This document shows, piece after piece, positions 48,623 through 63,600 of a DNA stretch of 64,000 nt (position 1 is its first letter; the number at the start of each line of letters is the position of its first letter). The stretch lies in the NCBI RefSeq assembly GCF_021155765.1, contig NC_060107.1:15734501-15798500 (forward strand), given 5' to 3'. The position numbers and the translations under genes were made by a program. The stretch comes from Diprion similis (Eukaryota; Arthropoda; Insecta; Hymenoptera; Diprionidae). A model generated the notes under the pieces. The model did not search any database. It had not been told where the DNA came from and saw nothing but the letters and a program-made list of their open reading frames with translations.

Positions 48623-51600
48623 ATGAGTTCACAACCAATCATGGTGCCTGGTGGAGAACGTCGTACACAATCTGAATCTTATTCTGTCTCAGTAGGAAAT
48701 CCTTCTGAGCCATTCAAAACTATGACCCCACCTAACGTCAGTCGTTCGCTTAGCAGTCGTGAGTATTATACGTGCGATTTAAACAGTAATTGGTGGTATT
48801 CTATGTTGTCTGTGAGAAAAATGTTGTCGCCGTCTTGTTTCATCTACCTTCATCTAGCTGTTACATCAATTCCTATCTTCACACGCATGGATAGAAATTC
48901 AACGGTTGAGAAAGTAATTTCTATTAAGAGTTTAAGTCGAATTTCATACTATTTGCGTCATTTAATACAACAAAAAAGTTATTTGACTCTGAAGATTTCG
49001 AACTACCAGTTAAACAAATATTCTGGATTTTTTTTTTTCAATGATCGGTACGCATTTTTTTACAGTTTTTGTTACATCGTATAACAATACTTCCAGTGCT
49101 TGATACTATAGCTAAACTTCTTATGAAGCAAATTCAATGCAAGTTTTGTCATAGATATCGGACACTAAATTGAAAATATATCTGGCTTCGCGTGCCTTTT
49201 GAATGTTTCATCTGCAAATCGTATTTCGTTTTCGATAAGTAGATGCACGGTGTATTGATTAATGTTACATGAAATGTTTGTGTATTTATACAAGTGATAG
49301 ATTGTTGTCGTTAAACGTCTCATCACACATAAAATATGACAGGATTCTGAAGGCCAATTGCAATCGGCACTCCTTAGTGGAAAAATGTTTCTACATATTT
49401 CTAAAGAATTGTGCCTGAAAAACTTTCACATTCAAACCCTTTCGGATATGATACAAGATTTTATAAATATTTTTTGGTTTCCAATAAAGAAATCGAAATT
49501 CGATAACAAGAATCATTCGATTCAATAATAAAAAATTATTTGAATATAAACTAAAAAATATCGATTGATAATGAAAATATATCTGAGATTGCAGAGGAGA
49601 ATTTTACAAGAAAATTTCTCGAGCATTACAAAAACTTTGCGATTTACCTGAAAATTTTGTAAAACCCTGTGCCAATATCTGAAATTTTTTTAAATGTTTC
49701 AACCTTGTAAAAATACTTAGAATTTATTGAAAATTGAGCAGCGATATGAGTAGTTTAATTCGTAGCAATCGATATTACTAGTGATTTCAAAGGCTACATT
49801 AACCTGCTTCAAATTTTGCGTCTCCAAAATCTTTCAGATTAAATGTGCAGAATTGACAGCCAAATTTATTTACTTACAACATTACAGTTGCTTATAATTC
49901 TTAACCATCGCTCCAACAACCCTTTGAGAAACACATTTCTCCCAATAATTGCTTTTTCACTGAGAAATTTTGTTCGGATATTTATTCATAAGCAATTGGA
50001 GAATTCATTATGAATTATTTTAATATGAGAGAAGATTTGTATAATTTCCTATATATTTGAAAAAGAGTTCATTGCTGTTGGCAGATGAAGTTGTTTTCAA
50101 AGTCACTGTGACAAAGTAAAAATAATTCGAATTGAATGGATAAAATTGAAAGAATTCAAAATTCAAACGTTACTACGGATTTGATCAATGTTTTAGGATG
50201 AGGCCTGAATAGTTTATTTATCGTGTGTCTTTCTGTACTTATTTCCATCTGATTTAAAAAAATTTACTATTGTATTTTAAATCATATTTCTGTAATTTTT
50301 TGTCACATAAAAGCAGGAAGCTTAGCGCAAAAATTTATTGTCGATTCGAATTCATCGATTTGCTTTTTTCTTCGTACAATATATAGTTTCAAACACTTGT
50401 CTCACATATATGTATATAAACATGTGTATCAAGGTGTTACGACTGAAAGCAAAATTTTGTTTTTTACTTCCACCTGAGAAACTTGTTATAGAAAAACATC
50501 CACCTCGAAGAATTTCAGTTTTAAAATTTCTCTTTTTAAAGTCTTCTTTTCCAATTGTTGCTACTCATTGTCAGTTACATTTAATGATTTGGGGTCAATA
50601 CTGGAAGCATTTTGTAGAGTACTCAAATCTCTAAAGAAGCGTACAGTAAAGAAAATTTGTATCTCAAACGATGCAAAGTTATAAGCCTTGAAATGAAATT
50701 TTATGTAAAAATTCATCATAAACGTCTTTGGTCGCTACACTATTGACTTTACCGTAAAGATTTGAGTGAAAAATTGATAGGAAATTCAATTGAAACTGCA
50801 ACTTGCCAACGTTATTTAAATGTCAAGATTTTATATTTCAGGACCAACTTTTTATAATTAATAGCAATTGATAAGTATTCTCGGCGAGGACTTTTTTTCT
50901 CAACGTGTACAAGTTTTTCAGGTTGGAACTAAAAATAAAAATGTTTTTTCCAATCGAAACGACTCAATTACATTAGGGCGGTCCTTACGAAGATGATTTT
51001 TGAATTTCGACTGTCCCGACCCCTAAATCGATCTCCAAATAGTTCTAAAATAATGTCTTGATTTCTCCATTTAATCCTTTTCAAAGGAACACTAAATCCA
51101 CCAAAAGGATTTTCATGAAATTTCATACAGGATCGTTTATTGGGTCCCTGATTGCAAATGTGGACTCGAAATTTTCCCAGATTCGTAATCAACAAACCAA
51201 GAAAACTACCCAGATTAAATTTCATCGAAATCCATTTAGTAGATATGTTGTTCCCTTGAAAAGGATCAAGTGAGGAAATCAATCCTCTGCCGATACGGAT
51301 TAGAGTTGAGATAAGAATCTGAAAAATTGAATTATTTTTTAATTATTTGGAGTCGATTTAAGGGTCGCGACTGTCGAAATTCAAAAATGACTTTTCTAAG
51401 AATCATCCTAATGAGCATATATATTTTCTATGGTATGTTATGTGTGTTACTATATTTGGCTGAAAGCTTTTAGTAGAATTGGGTAGTTCCTGAACAAACA
51501 TTACTTTTTCTAACTTTTTTTTTCTTCAAGATATTTTAGTGCAATACGATATGGACCATGCGATTACACTGAATCCCGAGCTCTAGCCAATCTCACGTTA

Positions 51601-54600
51601 AATTGTGGAATATCGAACGAAGTTCATTGTCTCCAAACTTTGTCTACAGAATAATATGAAAATCGCTCATTGGAAAAGGTACTAATCACCTCTTGTCACA
51701 TAAAATGAGGTCCGCATATGGTCTATATAAATTTTTATTCTCGTTTTTTAGCACTCCTAATCACTTTGAATTGGGTATTCTTAAACCTTGCATGGATTTA
51801 GATTTGCACTAATCACATTTTTCACATTTAATGCATGATTACACTAAATGATTAGATTCTATTACTACATTCTTAGTGGGAAGCTTTCTTTGCTCATCGT
51901 ATTTCTTTATTTCTTTCGACGAAACAGTTTTAGCGACGGAACACTTGGCTAGAGATATTTTTGTACAACTAATATTACAACTGTTAATCCTTGAATCTGT
52001 AGACCGTGCGAAATATTTCGAGAATAGAAATTCAAATAGGTTCTTTCGCTAATTCTGCAACGGTTTTCTTGCTTACGATTCAACTTTGGACGATTTTTAT
52101 AGCTCAAATGGTGGTTAAACTTAGAGAAGAATTAAACAGGTGTATGCACCTTCATACTTATGATAGTGCGGAATTTTTGTCCAACCGAATGACTCATAAA
52201 GACCTTAATAATTAAAGTCACCCAAGCTGCGAAGCTGAGAAAAATACAAAATAAAGTCGAACAATTTTTCGATTTCAGTCTTCCAGGTATCGAACTGTTC
52301 AGAATACGTATCTTTATCAAATGAACAGAGGATTTTTAATGCGATGAAAATTGAATTTTCGTTATTTCTACTGATTTCTCTATCATAATAAGGAACTGTA
52401 TGATTTGCGTGTACATTGGTTATTAAATTTGCATGTGTATTTGAAGAAATGCTTCTCCAAATTGATGTTTAGGGTGTTGTAATATTTTCAATCGGCTAAG
52501 GTGGTTTTACTGATCGTTATAGTAAGCGCTCAATGAACTTGGGAAAAAATCTGCCGTCGATAATACTATGTACATAATTGATAGAGGTGCTTGGTGCTGT
52601 ATAATTATGTTAGATGCTTTTCAATTAGAGTTAAAATCGTGCAAAACAATTACGTTGCGCTTTTGATGGTAAAGGCATATGCGTCAAGAAGAGTACCGCA
52701 GAGTCGAAGCGTTTAATTGTTAAACATGTGTGTTATAAGTTGTTTGAAAAAAAATTTAACGACATCTATAGCACCTTTTTCTAACTGTGATTTAAGGCTT
52801 AGAAAAAAACTTGACATCAATGAAATAGTCAGTCAGATTCCAGTTTTCTTATGAATATAGTACCTTTACAGCCATTCTACAGCGTGTTTTCTTCTCTTGG
52901 TCGTTACACGATCTTCTTTTGCAATTAAAACGGTGAGCATTATTTGAAATTAACGTGCGAAGACATAAAGAGTATAAAATACGACGTTTCAATTGAAGTA
53001 GGAGAATTATTGACGGTAGAATGATTAGGGTGACGTCATTTTTACAAGGACCAGCAAGATAACTTGGGTTTATTAAAATTGAATCATAGCAGCCGGAGAT
53101 GATAGACAACCTCGACAAAGCAGTGTTCAAGCTGGATCAACACCACTGCCGAAACTACCGTCATTAGAATCACTCTCTACAAGTACAGTTATTTCTACTT
53201 GTGCTCCAGCATCCTCAACAGGTAATATTTATACAAAAACTTATAAAAAAAAAAAAAAAAAATCTTCGCAGTACTTTGGTGATAAAAATTCTCAGAAAAC
53301 TGTCATAATATTTTTTTTTCAAAATTTATTAGGTGTACTGTATTTATTTCCCAAAAGGTTTAAGTCATTCTAATAATTTCGGTTTTCATGAAATTCTAGA
53401 GAATTTCTAGAAAGAATTCAGCACTTTTTCGAACTTATCGAAATTTATCAGATATTTCCAGTATTCTTATAAATTTTTTTCTAGTCATGACAATTAAATT
53501 TAATTTCTTATTGCCAAGGCGCCAAACAAATGGCGTGATAGTAGATAAATGAATATTTTATCTGTTACGTATACTTTGAGACGGTTTCCACTTTCTCATT
53601 GACCACTATTTGTGCTTAACTTCTAGGTCAAATTCCTATTAGCACCTGCTTCGAACATCCTTCAACTATTTGTAACTGGTACTGAGCGTGTCAATATCTG
53701 CTGTACATAGTAGAAACGATCATCATTCGGTATGCTTGTGGATGATCAAAGTCACCAGCAATTATCAACACCGCCTGTTCAAATTTATATCAGCTGAATT
53801 ATCCACATATCTCTTGTTCGTTTCTTTCTCTTCTTGTGTTTACTCCATCGTCGAAGAATTATATCAGTTTCAGAGATTATTAAAACAAAACTTCACCTTC
53901 GCATATTCGTAGTTTATGTAAATTGAGTAATGGAAGATAATTTTGAATGTACTTATTGTCTTGTCTTTAATAAAATACAATTTGTCAGACTATTGAGAAA
54001 CCAGTTCTAACAAGATCAGTCTGGTTTGAAAATCAGAATTCTGGCTCAAATGGCGAAGCTGATAGCCATGATGAAAACAATGATCAAATCAATTTATAGA
54101 CAACATGTTTAAGATCACACCTAGTGTTTGAACAAAAGTGAACAATATTCTGTCTAACCGTCATTGAATCACACTCGTCTTTAGTCTTCTCAATTGGTCT
54201 GCTCTAAATTATCATCGACGAATCTTTTCATGTTTTTGTTTCTCACTTGTTATTTTACAAACTTGTATGGCGGCGTTTCATCAATTCTTTAACAAAACTG
54301 AAAATTTTTCTTTAATCATGTGTGTAATTGACCAGTAAGTAATAATAATGATAATACAAAAAAAATTTATCCACAAAAGCTATGAATATTGTATATTCAT
54401 TTATTTTCGCACCTAATGGTCATGTATGGCTTGTGTAATTTAAAATTTGCACGGTCAAACGTTAAATTTGTAATTTTAAAGTCGATCGAAATGGCCTAGC
54501 TTCTCACCTTTGTTCTGTCTGTATTGATTGAAACTACTCGGTTAAATGATAGATGCCTTCGGTATTCATCCATACATACATATATATGTATGTGTGTCTG

Positions 54601-57600
54601 TCTGTCCTGTCTGTGTGAGTGTGTGTGTGCTTTAACTCAAACCCTGCAGGTGACCTCTGACTCAGCATAAAATGTTTTATTTTTTATCCCCTGTATAAAT
54701 GATTTATTCAAATATTCTGTCGTTAACAATGAGAATATAAAATTACCTTCTCGATCCATAAATATATGTACATTTTACGCTTTATCAGTGTTTCAAAATC
54801 AAACCGTTACCACAGTTTGTTCCCAACAAGGAGTGACTGGAATTGTCAAAATTTGAGTAATACGAGTGACTATATATTTATATGAATGAATTTAAGAAAA
54901 GTAAAAAACTCAAGTTCTTGTTTATCACGGATTACCTAACGTAAACAAAAAATGATTGCTCTTTGACCATTTTTTCTATCTCTTTTTCCATATTTTTCAC
55001 CGGTTTTGAATCTATTCAATTTCTGATTGTGAATGTTTCTTTTTCTTCAAGTCTTGTAAAGAAATTGGGAATGCTACGAGACGTTGAAAAGTGAAAATTG
55101 TAACTTTTGTAGAAAATTTGTAAATGAAGAAGCTTACCTCTTACGACTTCTTATTTGAATCCTTGATAGTTTTTGAGAAAATATGCTTTCAATGATCAAA
55201 AAACTGCCGCCATTTTGTTGAACTTTCTCAACCCCATTCCAATTCATCAACGAATTTTCAAAGAAGTTGAAAATTATATCCGAATCAGAGAAAAGCTGTG
55301 AAAAATAGAGATTATTTTGAAAAAAAATTTTAATCTCAATTGACGACATGCTAAAACTTTGCTATGAGTGAAAAATTTTTTTTTTTCTAATAAACGCCTT
55401 TATCAGGTTTAGCCATCATTCAGGCATCGCATCAGCGATAAAAAATTATTTTCAACGAATGTCGAATTCGAGAAAGCGTGAATAATTGAATATTTTCAAC
55501 TTACGGTCTGTTTTAAGTTCACGTTTACGGAATTCGCATTTTTACTTTTTACCCTACGACGTAAACGTGCAACAATAAACGCAACGATGTATTCTGAAAA
55601 TGGTTTTCCTCGTTGTAATCATAACGCGGGAAGCAGTTTGATGGACAGCTGATAACAGTTAGAGAATGATTAGATATTGTATCTCTTATAATACATTTAA
55701 AAGCAGTTAGCAGTCCAATATTCTTATTTCCGTAGTGCACAACTTCTTGTTTACCGCTAATGCTCAAATTCTTTATAAACATAAACATAATACAAATTCA
55801 AAAATGAAGTTTCCAAAACGTTTCTCAAATGCATTTCACAGCACACCTGATTTGCGCACACCGACAACAAGTAAGATTGTAATAAATGAATACAAAGCTC
55901 TCAACCTTCTTAGGCACGACAGTATTTCGTTTTAACTCTATCACGAAAAAAATCCCAATCAAATCATTTTTCATAGACATTTTATTCAATCAAGCGTGAG
56001 TCTAATTTTCGGTTTTATACGGAACGGGTCATTTAAACGCGGGCTAACCCGAAAGTTCTGGCCCTCTGATTTTTTTTTTTTTTTTTTTTTTTGTAAAAGT
56101 GAGGTCTAAATATTGAGAAATTTTTTTTTGTTCAGTTCGGATAACGAGTTATTTTAATTTGCGCGCCAAATTTTGAAAATTTAATGCTTTTTCGAAGAAA
56201 ATTCTTTATCCTGACAGGGATTTAATAAGTTTTTGGAGGGGAAAATTAATTTAACGCACTGAAAAACTTTATAAAACTGGTATCGATCAGTAGAAAACTG
56301 AAGAAAAAAAAAGCCGCAAGAACTTCCGGGTTACATAGCCCGCGTTCAAACAACCTGCGAAGAAAATCTGGTGTAATGTTGCTTCTGCTGATTTTTGGTT
56401 TCAGGGATAACGAACCCCATTCGTTGAATGAAAAGTTGGCAGAAGAGAAAAAATAGTTTAAAAAATTTCCAGCAGTATTATTTGTAACAATGGTTGTGAA
56501 TATGAAAGAAAAAACATACTTACTACTACGTAATAGAAATGAATCCGAGCAAATTTGAATAACACAAGCTGATTGTAAGATATCAAAAATTTCAGGATAG
56601 ATTTTATCAATTAGAATATACAAAATGCTTAATCTCTTCTGGTGTTTTTAATGCGATTCGAATGTTTTTGAGTTTATTTTGAACGACAGAAAGATCTCCA
56701 AAAATCGCCTTAACAAATGTTTGTAGACAGTTGTCTCCACAGTGAGTAAAAACAGATTTTTGTAACTATGTGACTACAAGTGTTTGGACAAATGACGTAA
56801 AGCGTGATGTAAAATTTTTCTAATGTTTTCAGACATTTTGTAGGGATTTAGTCAGAGCGAAAAATAAACACAAGAATAATGAAATTGGATTAAAAGAACA
56901 CCCAAGTTCAATTAATCCTCTTCTCAATATGTTGATATCTTATTTTGTGTTATTTGAATGTTTTCAGATTCATTATTATCACACAATAAAGATGTTGTTT
57001 CATTTGTGGACACTATCAGTGGAGCAAAAAACTTTGCTAGAAATTTTCTGAACAGTTCTTTTCCCATTTTCTAATATTTTATTATGGAAGACTTTTTCAT
57101 TTGTGCTTAACTTAAACTGCTTCTCAGATATGATGTTCAAAATTTGCTTGTTCCACTTGTCAAGTTTTAAATTCATCCACCAGACAAGCAATACGTTAAA
57201 ATCCAATAATCGTATCGCACGTATGCAAGAAGCCTTACCTATTCTAAATTTATGGCTTCATTTCTTGGTCATTCAACGGCAATAACACTCATCACAATTG
57301 AAATTTCAGGAAAATTAGAGCGCTGCTTTGAATGCTTAAACTGTTTCACTGCTTTTAGGTCCAGCAGCGATGGGTGAAAGCTGTCCAAAGCTGGCTGACA
57401 ATTCGTCAGAAAAGGTGAGTCGAATCGTGCGTCCAAAAACCCTTTCGATAGCTCAATTATGCATGGATTCCATATTCCAGTCTGGCGAAGCTGGAAAATT
57501 GACTCGCAAGGAGTCCTACAAAGCACAGAGGAAAAATTATCGGATGGAGAAAAAAAGAGTCGCCAATGAACTCCTCAGCTCCCTTAAAGATCCGACCGTC

Positions 57601-60600
57601 GTCGTCATGAGCGACTGGCTCAAGGTCCGTGGCACGCTCAAGAGTTGGACCAAGTTGTGGTGCATTTTGAAACCTGGATTGCTGCTGCTGTACAAGAATC
57701 CAAAGATAAAGGTATAGCTTCGTGAAGAAGGATTCGAAAAATTTGAAATAATCGTCTTTACAATTTCTTCAGTCTTGATTCAATTCAGTTGATGATATTT
57801 CAAAAAAGAATTAATGGATTTTAATGATTTTGGTCTCAATAGACTCGACTCTTCTCAACTTTGAATTGATTAGATATTGCATCTGGTCGGTTGACTTGTA
57901 CTTGAAATATTAACCAGGCTAAGCAATTGCTTTTAATACTTTACAGAGTAACAACTGGGTGGGAACCATTCTACTCAACATATGTCAAGTAATAGAGCGA
58001 CCGAGTAAAAAAGACGGGTTTTGCTTCAAACTGTTCCATCCACTCGAGCAATCGATCTGGGCGCCACGAGGTCCCGAAAAAGAAGCTATTGGTAAATCTA
58101 AGTTTGAAATAATGTTCATGGTGTACAGTCATGAGAGAAGTTAGGCAAAGAACTTTTGGGTATTCCGCTTTCAGGTGCTGTAGTCCAGCCTCTGCCCACA
58201 TCTTATCTGATCTTCAGAGCTCCGTCTCAAGCTGCTGGCAAATGTTGGCTTGATGCATTAGAGCTCTCTCTGCGATGTTCTTCGCTTATTGTTCGCTCTA
58301 GTAGCGTTCTTCCTCGATCACCTCAACATGATGCAACAACCACTCATGAAACTCAGTGGAGCGAAGCAGATTACGAAAAACATTTCAATGATCATGGTGA
58401 GCTCAACAATCTAACTCCTCGTTTCCTTTGCTTTGGTCAAAATTATTGTTTTAAAATACTTAATTTGTATGAATTTTGAATTTATGTTTCGCATTGATTC
58501 TGTAAAATTTGTGTTAATCCTGCGATAGTCAACTGTTTCTTGAAAATTAGGTGTCAAGTGAATACAGAAACTGAAGTTATGTTGGTTATGGATATCAGAA
58601 TGAAAAGGAACGGAACAAATACATGTCTCACTCACATTCCTGGTGTAAAGTTTTTGATGAGAATCTCTGAAGTCCAATATTTCAGAAAAACGCCATTTAC
58701 GTTCTGTAAATTACTTTTCAATGGCTGATTAATTATTCGCAGAATACTTCAAAAATTTTCAGAGAATTTATGATTTTCTTTAAAACGCTTATGTCTTCCT
58801 TTTTGTTTTGAAATTTACAAGTTTTGCTTCTGACAATATTTAATTTGTTGAAATAATTTTTTTGCATGATTTCATGAGTCTCCGACAGTTCACAAATTAC
58901 TGTATGAAATTGAACCAAAGTTTGATGACTACATTGAAAATCGCTGTTCACAGAATTGATTAGAGGTTCTCAACAACTTTCACGGGAAATTTCAGGGGCT
59001 TGTATAGTATATTATTGAAAAAGGTGTCCACCGGAGATTTTTCAATTTTTTTTACATGACTGACAAGTCAAAATATACCCATTTTACTATGAAATTTCGA
59101 ATAAAAAGATATAAGTTTGGGTCGTATTATAAACTTTACCCCCTTTTCAAACTTTCATCATGTTCTGAAAATTGAGGGAAAATGAATTAGGATACAAAGT
59201 TAGGTGTGACTAAAGCAATATGGCGTCGCTCCAGGCAATCGACTGATCACTTGGGTCACTGTTTTAGCTAAATAATAGGGATATAAAAGGACGGAGAGTT
59301 CCGTGCAAATGGTTGCATTTCTCTTTACACAGTTTGTGTAGGTAAAGACTAAAATAAGCATGATACAACAACTTTTAAAATTAAATGTGACAACCTATAG
59401 TACAAATTCCGCCACCAGATGGCATCGTTTGATATTTTCAAGACTCGTAGCGTACTAAAGAGAAGAAATGAAATGCCTACCTTCGATCCAACTCTGAGGT
59501 AAAGTCACTAACGCTGGCTGTTGTTCGTGCACTGCTGCTCTTCACCGGCAATCTTCAGAACAATTTCTGAGAGCTCCGCTGGTGACTCTACGGGATTATG
59601 CTCCTCCCTCACCCAATACACCACAAAGGCGCCTGCTGTCTTGCCCCCAGCCTTTATCTCCCAAAATGCTGCACATTCCAAAAAGTTTATGCCCATCTCC
59701 GACGCCGATGTTCCAGCAATTGTACCATGCCGTAGCTTATTGGGAGAAACAGCTGGACGCTAGATCCGCGACTCCTGCCACAGATCCCACTTCAGCGATA
59801 TCGAGGGATGGCTCAGACACAGCCGAAGGCTTGTCTGCTCCTCCGTCGCCGATTTCTCGATCCAGTCAAATCTCCTTCTCCCGTCGCATGACCATTCCTT
59901 CTGTTCACGTCTTAGAGTATGAGACCCGACACGTAGTAAAGCTAGATCCTGTATTCGCTTCACACACAGACCTTGACGATGTCAGCCAGCCGGAGAATGG
60001 TGTAGTCGCAGATGCTGAAATCAGCGCCTCTGACAGCGAGTCTGAACCATCTGTCAAGGAGGAAGAACCTGATCAAATTCATGAAACACCTTATTCGGTT
60101 GTGGAAAACGAAGTACTTGGATCGGTAAGAGTTATTCACGGCCCATAAACTTTGTTATTTTCATTGCGAAATATTTTTAGCTTCTTTTTGATGGGAGAAA
60201 ATACACGCTTCACTCACATTTCCTCAACGAATGAGAAATAAGATCATACAAGTACTGCAAGCTACAATACCAAAATGCATGTTCTTAAGAATAAATAGGA
60301 TATACCGTCTAAATCAAATCTTGAGAAAATAGAAAAAATCGTGTTGAAAAATCTTCAGTAATATTATTTATAACTATAATAGAAAACACGAACAAACAAC
60401 ATCCCTGCCATGTGATAGAAATGAATCCAAGTGAATTTCAAACTCACAGGACAAGATATGAATAATTTCAGAAAATCGTTATCATTAAAATATTCAAAAT
60501 AATCAAACTCCAGTGCTTTTGGGATCATTTTGCTCACTGACTAGATAACCATTAATTTTCTCAAAGAGGTTGACAAAATTTTACATATTAGCATAATCAT

Positions 60601-63600
60601 CACACATTGATAACGTTTAAATCGTGTTTATCATTGTGGGTTACCATTATACGCACTAATGAGAATGCTGGGGATTTTTCAAATGGTTTTTTCTCTCTTA
60701 TTTCCTTTTCTTTGAGACTGTACAAGCCATTCATCCTTTTATATGCAATTTTCGACATTTCCACAGGTAATTGGTAAGAAACTGCAGTGAAAAAAAAAAA
60801 TTTTCTTACCATTCCTTTCTCTAATACAAATATTCTAATCCATTATTTCGCCTCTTGCTTCTTATCATAAAATCATTTCTGAATAAAATCATTTTTCCAA
60901 AACAGGCTGGCGAAGTGGTCACAGAATTACAAGATGAACAGAAATCTCTTATTTGGTTCCTGATGAAGCAGGTCAGGCCTGGGATGGACCTTTCTAAAGT
61001 TGTGCTGCCGACCTTCATTTTGGAGCCCAGATCATTTCTAGAAAAACTAGCAGACTCCTACTATCACGCTGATCTTTTATCCAAGTAGGTGCATCTTAGA
61101 TTAAACTGCAAAATCCGAGTCATTGAGTCTTGCGTCACTTTACCGCAGATTCTTTCATCGTTTCAACTTACCCTCAAGTTAGCCATTCATTCTCTTTGCC
61201 GCGAATCGTTGAAATTTGTGTAACTTCTTCGTATGTTGGTTAATTGTTTCCACTAGTTGTAAACTATTGCTATTCAATCCTTTCTCTGCTAATCATTGAA
61301 AATCTTTTTCCTGATCAGGGCTGTACTCGAGGACGATGCTTTTACACGCATGAAAGGTGTTGTAAAATGGTATTTATCTGGATTTTACAAGAAACCCCAG
61401 GGCTTAAAAAAACCCTACAATCCACTGCTAGGAGAGACGTATCGCTGTTATTGGCAGCACCCCAATGGATCGCGAACTTTCTATCTTGCTGAACAGGTAT
61501 TACCTATAATTGTGACTATTGATTACTAAAAGTAATTATTACTCGAATCATTAACGAATTTGTAATCCTCGTGTAAATTTTTTTTTTCTAAAATGCGATG
61601 AAACCCCCTAAAAATTTCACAAATCTTTGCAGAGTGATCAAAAGATTTTATAGAACTTTAGAAAACAACAGTAAACCATAAAATGCAACTTAACAATTAC
61701 GAAATAAGCAGATTAAATCATTGTTGCTCAAAAATTCTTACCGTGATCTTACTCTGAATTTTATTTCAAACGGGATGTTTATGTAATATTCTGAAACATC
61801 AGTCCATTGAGATTTTTCAAAACTTCGGTACGATTTAGCTTTTCAGAAATGTTTTCAACAAAAAAATATTATCTGGAAAACCAGCGATATGTGATGGTAA
61901 CACTTGATATTAAAGGGCTGATTATACTTGGAAATAATAATGGATAAGATGAAGTGGTTTTTTTCAGCTATCTCATCATCCTCCAATCTCTGGATTCTAT
62001 GTAACTAATCGCCAAGACGGCTTTACAATTAGTGCTACAATTATTGCCAAGTCTAAATTCTACGGTACGTATGATTGAATGATGGTTGGCTATATTTTTT
62101 CATTACTAAAAACGATTCAAAGAAAGTTGAAAATGAATAATTCCAATCGCTGAATGTTTTCAGACAGTTATGAGAAAAGTTCTGTATTATTTTTCAAGAA
62201 GTTTTTATTATTCCGATCATGCCTGAGAGATTTCAAGAAGCTCGAAAGAGTTTCTTGAATGAGCTTATATTCTTCCGGAAACTATATTTTCCATTAAAAA
62301 TCTAAAGAACTCCAACTTTTGGTCTTTCTAACTATTTCTTCCCAAGTCGTGTTAAAGGTAAAAATTGAGACAATTTCAATCGAAAACTCATATTTTTCCG
62401 TCACAATGCTGAAAAAAGCCGAGTTCTGATGTGTCTGAGTACTTACCAGTGGCATCGAGTTATAAAAATCAAGAAATAATTTTCCAAAAAATTTTTCAAG
62501 TTCTTAAAAAGAGTTGAATTTAATATCTGTAAAGGAATGTTTTGGATGAAACTAGGAATTATGACAACTTTTCATTTAATGTCCCCAGGCAATTCAACAT
62601 CGGCAGTATTAGATGGTGTGGCAGTATTGACAATGCTACCGAGAGGAGAGGATTACACTATGACTATCCCATATGCTCACTGCAAGGGTATTTTGATGGG
62701 AACTTTATCGATGGAGCTGGGTGGAAAGATTAACATCAATTGTGAGAAGACGGGATATCAGACGGAACTGGAATTCAAACTGAAGGTGCATGGAAATTTG
62801 TTTCTCCAGATTATTTTCTCAGAATTATCGAGTGTTTCTGTCAAAATCAACGAATCATCAATCTACTATTTCTAAAATTAAAAACTGGTTACCTTATAGC
62901 CGTGATCAAATATTCGATAAGCGTGTTTTCTTCTTTCAGCCATTTCTGGGTGGCGCGGAACAGATGAACCAAGTCGTCGGTAGGATTCGACTTGGGAAGG
63001 AAACGCTTGCAACCATTTCGGGCTACTGGGATGGACAGATTACCATCACCGACAAACGGACAGGGGTAAACTATTTATAACTTTTCAAATCGACTGTGTA
63101 AAGAATTTACCGCAACTTTTAATGAGCAGCTTTTGTGAGGAGAATCGAGAAAGTCGAGGAATTGTATTTTAAGTAGTATCGTAGTATAAAACATTCGAAC
63201 TGAACCGGTTGTGAAACGCCCTGAATATAAAAATACACAATATCTAGAAATGATTATTTTAATCTCTGAACTCTACTGGAAAACTGTTTCTGAATATTTT
63301 TCTTACAAATATCGAGCAAATTCCGATGAATTCGGTATGATTTTCTTCGACTTCATTCTCATTACTCTTACATAATTTGAACACTTTTTGCGATTTGATA
63401 AAAGATTTTACAGGAAGCGTTTAGGTTTCTTCAGAACTGAAATCCGGAAATCGAAATTCAAGGTGAATCCTGTGGAAAGATCGAAATTAAGATTCGAACT
63501 TCCTTCGAACAAAAATTTCCGATGAAAATCAATTGATAAGGTCGATAATCTGAAGAAATTATGAATCTGATGAATCTGAAGAAATTATGAACTATTGAAA

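Noticed and set aside
50968-51282. 104-codon minus-strand and 71-codon plus-strand frames that resemble each other
   Set aside because: They look alike only because the DNA is a foldback element; neither shows protein family features.
59521-59763. 80-codon plus-strand frame overlapping the ORP8 linker exon
   Set aside because: Phase arithmetic (566-nt exon joining phase 1 to phase 0) and the downstream acidic linker require the other frame, which runs on to 60124.
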